From: Priestia aryabhattai | Lineage (GTDB): Bacteria; Bacillota; Bacilli; Bacillales; Bacillaceae_H | Direction of reading: 5' to 3' | NCBI RefSeq assembly: GCF_023715685.1 | Contig: NZ_JAMBOQ010000010.1 | Span: 1 to 62,757 of the forward strand | DNA length: 62,757 bases | Shown here: positions 58,680 through 62,757 of the stretch, in pieces | Layout of the letters: each line of letters opens with the position of its first letter | Position numbering within the stretch: position 1 is the first letter of the stretch | Position numbers and translations under genes: made by a program | Notes under the pieces: model-generated | The model's input: the letters and a program-made list of their open reading frames with translations, nothing else | Database searches by the model: none | What the model was told of the DNA's origin: nothing

Positions 58680-59927
58680 ATGGGGCTTTTTTTAAGGAAC
58701 AAGCAGAACTATTTGGATTCTGTAGAGTGGCTATCTAAGAACTCGACTCATTTAAGTAAACCTACTGAATGTACCATAAAAGACTTTGAATTTCTTCGTA
58801 GTGTATTAAAAAACAAACGAATTGTTTGGCTAGGGGAAAATGGTCATAATATAAGGGAACATAACCTAATGAAGTCAAAAATAATTGAATTTCTATATAA
58901 AGAAATGGATTTTAAAATACTTACTTTTGAGAGTGGATTAGTGGAATGTTATAGTGCCAATTATTTAAAAGAGAATTTTACAGCTAAAGAACTCTTAAGA
59001 AATTCTATCTATTCTTTGTGGGCGACAGAAGAAAACCTTCCTCTATTCCAACTAATTAAAGAATCAGATTTAAATTTAATAGGGATGGATATCAACCCTT
59101 CTTCAAACCCTGATATCTTCCTACAGTTCATCCGTCAACTTAATCACTTAGTTTCTCAAGAGGTTATAGAAAAAATAGAATATATTGAATCAAACGTATT
59201 TAAATGGTATTACCGAATTGGACAATATACAGCAAAAAGAAAGAAAGTGCCGGTCGAAATCTTAAAGGAGTTTACAGATTTCAAGAAAAAAACAAGTACA
59301 TCAATAAATGATCTAAAAGCTTATTTACGCGAACAATGCGTTTTGCACTCTGAAGATAAAGAGGTAACATATAAGTTTAAAATTATAATTAGATGCTTAC
59401 AAAACCGTTTATATTTTATCCATCATATAAATAATAACCACCGAACATATAAAAAATTACGAGAAACAATGATGAAAGAAAATTTAGAATGGATTTGCAA
59501 TGAGCTATATCCAGATGAAAAAATCATTATATGGGCACATAACCTTCATATTTTTAAAAATTATAAAACTCTTACAAGGTTTGAACCATTAGGTTCGTTA
59601 GTTTCAGACAGAATTAAAGAACAGTCTTATTACTTAGGTTTATTTATGTATCAAGGTGAAACACAGACGGACATGGGCCAACCTTATAAAATAAGCAAGC
59701 CACCAAAAAAAAGTCTAGAAGACTATATGCATCAAGTACAATCACCAACTTTATTTACAGACTTCTTACAACTTGAGAAAAACTCACTTAATAAATGGAT
59801 ATTTAATAAAACTATCTTTTTAGAAAGTGGCACAATGCAAACTTTGTTTAGGCCTCGTGAACAAATAGACGGTGCTTTATTTATTGAATCCATTTCCCCT
59901 CCTGAATATCTTAAACGTAGCGAATAG
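58680..59927 (+). CDS. Erythromycin esterase family protein, cytoplasmic
   Basis: Protein of 415 residues without a signal peptide. The EreA/EreB fold signatures are RIVWLGENGHNIREHNLMKS (GE-x-x-H) near residue 50, ILTFESGLVECYSANYL, NLIGMDINPS and IIWAHNLHIFKN, with the catalytic-type His and Glu positions kept. Members range from true macrolide esterases to succinoglycan-type hydrolases; resistance cannot be claimed. I chose ATG 58680 (AGGGGG 9 bases upstream); ATG 58674 is possible. Confidence 0.82.
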   Translation: MGLFLRNKQNYLDSVEWLSKNSTHLSKPTECTIKDFEFLRSVLKNKRIVWLGENGHNIREHNLMKSKIIEFLYKEMDFKILTFESGLVECYSANYLKENFTAKELLRNSIYSLWATEENLPLFQLIKESDLNLIGMDINPSSNPDIFLQFIRQLNHLVSQEVIEKIEYIESNVFKWYYRIGQYTAKRKKVPVEILKEFTDFKKKTSTSINDLKAYLREQCVLHSEDKEVTYKFKIIIRCLQNRLYFIHHINNNHRTYKKLRETMMKENLEWICNELYPDEKIIIWAHNLHIFKNYKTLTRFEPLGSLVSDRIKEQSYYLGLFMYQGETQTDMGQPYKISKPPKKSLEDYMHQVQSPTLFTDFLQLEKNSLNKWIFNKTIFLESGTMQTLFRPREQIDGALFIESISPPEYLKRSE

Positions 59928-60051
59928 TAAGATATAAATTTTACAAAAATCGATTCGATAGGAACTATAAATGTATAAAGTAGTTACCTCAATTTTTATA
60001 TGTGTTAAATTTTAACAATTAGGAAATTTAATAAAGAAGGGAGCAATTAAT

Positions 60052-60564
60052 TTGCTAATGGACCTACATTTAGATGATGAAATGGAACCTCCAGTAGCTC
60101 TTTTGTATGCAACTGTGGCTGATACATATAAGCGATTAAAGCTGTTAGTAATGGATGTGGATCAAGAAGAATTATTCTTTAAAGGTGCAAACAATGAGAT
60201 GAATAGTATTGGACAATTACTAAGACATTTAGCTGTTGTTGACTTACATTGGGTTTATCGATTTAGGAATCAGTCTATACCATTAGGTGTTCAAAAAGAA
60301 TATGGTCCTTTGATTGACCGGACAGGCCAACTTCCTTCTGTACAAGACACAACAACTGTCGATTTAATAAATAGTTATGAAAAAGTTCAAACGATGTTTC
60401 GTTTAGAATGTATCAAGTTATCGGAAAAAGATTTAACCAAGGTCGTTTCATACGAAAATGGACAAACAGCAACCATTCGTTGGGGGATATGGCATATAGC
60501 AGATCATAGTCGGTATCACCAAGCTCATATCGGCTTATTAAAGAAGTTATATAGACACAAATAA
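60052..60564 (+). CDS. DinB-family protein
   Basis: Four-helix-bundle protein of 170 residues with the metal-binding His layout: IGQLLRHLAVVDLHWVYRFR (first His, then His), IRWGIWHIADHSRYHQAHIG (the closing H-x-x-x-H pair), and GLLKKL at the end. The DinB/YfiT group includes thiol transferases and has mostly unknown roles. Start TTG 60052, with AAGGGAG 8 bases upstream; ATG 60058 is the alternative. Confidence 0.85.
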   Translation: MLMDLHLDDEMEPPVALLYATVADTYKRLKLLVMDVDQEELFFKGANNEMNSIGQLLRHLAVVDLHWVYRFRNQSIPLGVQKEYGPLIDRTGQLPSVQDTTTVDLINSYEKVQTMFRLECIKLSEKDLTKVVSYENGQTATIRWGIWHIADHSRYHQAHIGLLKKLYRHK

Positions 60565-60584
60565 GTTACTGCTAACAAAAATTA

Positions 60585-60622
60585 GACTCCTTCGCTTATT
60601 TTTTCTACTAAACGAAGGAATC
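60585..60622. terminator. Terminator between convergent genes
   Basis: GACTCCTTCG ... CGAAGGAATC with a T-rich loop. Confidence 0.5.
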
Positions 60623-60649
60623 TATACGAACAATTATCGCTCAAAAAAC

Positions 60650-62002
60650 TCAAATAATTTTAGCTGGCGTGATACGTTCAATCCAAATAATTCCGTCATA
60701 CTGTTCTTTCAATATCATTTCTTCCTTTAAGAACCCCCAATAAAGGGCAATACGAGGCGTGTATATCCAGGATGTTCTTTTATTATATGGAGTATGAAGA
60801 AAGTCAACGAATAGAGAAGAATGATTCGCATACTTAAGCAGCGATTCTAAGCTAGTAGAATCTTTCTCTTCGTTTACAGGTTTAACCGTTTTATTATCGC
60901 TACTATCTAAACTTGCTCCAGAATAAGCATAAATACCAATGGTATAGGCTTGTCTTTTAAAGCTATCAGGTAAGTAATCACCCATATTATTGAGGAAGTT
61001 TTGCCCATATTCAGCATATTTCACTTTAGAGTTATTTTTTCGTATATGATAATTATGTCCCCATACAATTATTTTTTCTGTTGGATACATTTCTTCTGCA
61101 AGGTATTCAAGGTTTTCGGCCATCATTCGATCTCGTAAAACCATCGGATGTTGCTCTATATCATAAATAGGTATATCATGAGCAACGTTCCAATTAGGTA
61201 ATTCATATCTCATAAGTGTCTCTTTTCTTAATTTCAAAGATTGTAACAGGATGTCTACATCCTGTTCTTGTTGAGGGCTTAAAGTTGCCAATTCCTTTCT
61301 ATGTTCCTCCACAAAACGCTCTAATATGTTGTAGTTTTCATTAATTTTGGCTTGTTCTTGAACAAAATCGTCTTCTGTTTTTTGAGCTTGTAATTTCATC
61401 ATGCTTTCCTCAGCATGTTTAAACAAATCAGCCTTTGAAGTGTCCAATTGTTTGATCCATTCATAGGTTGATTTCGTAAAAAGGTTGCCCATTACCTGAA
61501 TATCAAATCCTGTTAGTGTAAGAGGGTCTCCTTTTTTTTCTTGCTCTTGCAGATATTTAAATAGATCTGCTACTTCTTGTGTATACCAGACACCAAAAAT
61601 AGAACGTTTCATAAGCTCTGTAGAAGATAAATCGTGTAATTGGCGGTATGCACCGTTAGTCTCTGCAAAGCCAGATTCAAAGGCTAGAACATCATATCCC
61701 AATTCTTCATGGAGGTATTTAATGAGTTCTACTTTTGTGGCGCTCATTTCATTTGATCCATGTGTAGTTTCACCTAATTGGACGATGCGTTTCCCTTTTA
61801 GCACTTTCTTTAAGAACTTTAAATGGTCTTTCCTAGAATTTTTAGTAGGTTCTAAGGGATAAGAATTGGTTTTAATCCATTGTTTCCACTTCTCCATCTC
61901 TTTTTCGTTTGTGTCTGCAAATGTCGGAGGTGTTAAGGCGCAAAATAGAAAACACGTTACTATAAAACTTAGAAAACACCATTTCACTTTTTGATTCTTC
62001 AT
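60650..62002 (-). CDS. Secreted erythromycin esterase family protein
   Basis: Protein of 450 residues with a signal peptide (KNQKVKWCFLSFIVTCFLFC ... TPPTFA). It carries RIVQLGETTHGSNEMSATKV (GE-x-x-H), DVLAFESGFAETNGAYRQL, LTGFDIQVMGN and IIVWGHNYHIRKNN, the full esterase-like set. ATG 62002 has GGGAGG upstream; the earlier ATG 62029 lies before it. About 30 per cent like the 58680 protein by eye. It works outside the cell, so its substrate is probably extracellular; the related B. cereus Bcr135/136 proteins do not hydrolyse macrolides, as I recall. Confidence 0.85.
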   Translation of the reverse strand: MKNQKVKWCFLSFIVTCFLFCALTPPTFADTNEKEMEKWKQWIKTNSYPLEPTKNSRKDHLKFLKKVLKGKRIVQLGETTHGSNEMSATKVELIKYLHEELGYDVLAFESGFAETNGAYRQLHDLSSTELMKRSIFGVWYTQEVADLFKYLQEQEKKGDPLTLTGFDIQVMGNLFTKSTYEWIKQLDTSKADLFKHAEESMMKLQAQKTEDDFVQEQAKINENYNILERFVEEHRKELATLSPQQEQDVDILLQSLKLRKETLMRYELPNWNVAHDIPIYDIEQHPMVLRDRMMAENLEYLAEEMYPTEKIIVWGHNYHIRKNNSKVKYAEYGQNFLNNMGDYLPDSFKRQAYTIGIYAYSGASLDSSDNKTVKPVNEEKDSTSLESLLKYANHSSLFVDFLHTPYNKRTSWIYTPRIALYWGFLKEEMILKEQYDGIIWIERITPAKII

Positions 62003-62280
62003 AGTTTCCTCCCTGTTTATTGACCTCATTCATATTTTAATTGGAAATTATATGTAAATCTAGTTATTTGTATATTTTTGTAAGTTATATCTATTTATTC
62101 TATGTCTAATAAAAACGAATTCTTATTAGACATATCTTCCTTTTGATAAATTGGTATATTTATAATAACCAAACATAAAACTTAAAATTATTTAACGTTA
62201 ATATGTTATTAGGAATATAAATTAAACTGTAGATAAAAATTGAATTACCTGAATATAAAAGAGTAAATCTATAAACTTTC

Positions 62281-62354
62281 TTATAAAAATAAATGTTTTA
62301 TCATTTACTCTAAGTGACGACAAATATGGTCTTTTTCTACAAGATATGTAATAG
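62281..62354 (-). repeat. 73-bp dispersed repeat, copy B
   Basis: Reverse-oriented relative to 11768-11840. On the minus strand: TATTACATATCTTGTAG, AAAAAGACCATATTTGTCG and AGAGTAAATGATAAAAC. Confidence 0.7.
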
Positions 62355-62470
62355 TTAAAACTATTTTTTATAAAGTATGTTTAGTTTTACTTAACGATAT
62401 AGTGGAAAGCGAAAATATATTATCGTTATTACATAATTAGAAGTGGATACGACATACATCTTAAAATAAG

Positions 62471-62502
62471 AAAAAACCACCTGCATAGAAGGTAGTTTTT
62501 TA
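62471..62502. terminator. Hairpin, terminator-like
   Basis: AAAAAACCACCT ... AGGTAGTTTTTT. Very similar to the hairpin at 45903-45939, and both are followed by a TAGTTTG-TCAAA sequence about 60 bases on. Confidence 0.5.
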
Positions 62503-62670
62503 AGTATTTCAAAAGAAAAAAAGGATTTTCGCGTATGGAGTTGTTACGCTCCTATGTAGTTTGCTCAAATTATTAGTTATTATTCATATAGACAATTACT
62601 ACTTAGGTTCTATGAGTATCGATGAAGTTTGAGAGCGTAAAATATCTTGTGTAAATGAATAAATACAAAA

Positions 62671-62757
62671 AGGAAGACCTTTTCTTGTAGAATTAAGTCA
62701 CCACAACCAATTCAAAGAAAGAAGGTCTTCCTATGAATCAGTTTACAACAGATCTTG
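62671..62757 (+). mobile_element. Left part of an IS4-like element, cut by the window edge
   Basis: An inverted pair AGGAAGACCTT (62671-62681) and AAGGTCTTCCT (62722-62732) ends directly at an ATG (62733) that opens MNQFTTDL, as in IS4-family transposases of this group (from memory). A leader hairpin that hides the start region is a known way such elements avoid being activated by outside transcription. Confidence 0.5.
62733..62757 (+). CDS. Transposase start, truncated by the window edge
   Basis: Only eight codons, MNQFTTDL, are visible. Their position behind the leader hairpin supports an IS4-type transposase. Confidence 0.45.

Larger units (their letters stand above)
62003..62670. other. 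Gene-free stretch
   Basis: No ORF that I can support. It holds one copy of the 73-bp repeat and a hairpin, and is otherwise very AT-rich. Confidence 0.5.

Overview
The window reads as Bacillus cereus group DNA (B. cereus, B. thuringiensis or a close relative). The reasons are its low GC by eye, strong AGGAGG-type ribosome binding sites with some TTG and GTG starts, IS240-like IS6 elements, DUF3231, DUF3967 and DUF4177 proteins, a FapR-type operator before fabH, and a class II lanthipeptide locus of the cerecidin or thuricin 4A type known from this group. The sequence alone does not say whether it is an accessory stretch of the chromosome or a large plasmid.

Layout. 0-5 kb: ordinary accessory genes (DoxX, glyoxalase-like, FAD monooxygenase, isoprenylcysteine methyltransferase-like), separated by terminators and a dispersed motif of about 40 bp. 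5-17 kb: scarred by mobile elements. An IS3 element splits a small gene that can be rebuilt in frame. There are HU-like, LLM-oxidoreductase and L,D-transpeptidase remnants, a Tn3-type terminal repeat, a visibly GC-richer DHA2 efflux gene, and a MarR regulator with its operators. 17.5-30 kb: the remains of a plasmid or integrative element. It holds a palindrome-rich inverted-repeat region, a promoter plus structured-RNA candidate, an HTH replication-type protein, a ParB-domain protein, a DUF3967 protein, an FtsK-like translocase with a frameshift, a replication-relaxation protein with a decayed second copy, and an HNH nuclease gene. No integrase and no intact relaxase were recognised.

30.3-43.9 kb: the lanthipeptide locus. 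Six tandem precursor genes are followed by the LanM synthetase. On the other strand lie a LuxR-type regulator, the LanT peptidase-exporter and a secreted subtilisin-like LanP, then a LytTR regulator fused to a degenerate ABC ATPase and a two-gene immunity-type ABC transporter. The leaders end in GG-xDVQPE. By analogy with lichenicidin beta, LanT should cut after GG and LanP should remove the last six residues outside the cell. A Fur-like box lies before the luxR-lanT-lanP operon. A palindrome, TGTAAATAGTTTACA, is shared by the precursor promoter and the promoter of an XRE regulator downstream of lanM.

44-62.7 kb: a secreted bacteriocin-like protein divergent from a tiny membrane protein, a frameshifted DUF3231 gene, fabH with a FapR box, a ZTP riboswitch before an AICAR transformylase whose sixth codon is a stop, two isochorismatase-fold hydrolases, a PhoX/DUF839 gene bracketed by IS6 copies, several small orphan genes, two erythromycin-esterase-family proteins (one secreted), a DinB-like protein, and the start of another transposase at the right edge. 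The dispersed motif returns here but is nearly absent from 8-46 kb, which suggests that the middle of the window has a different origin from its flanks.
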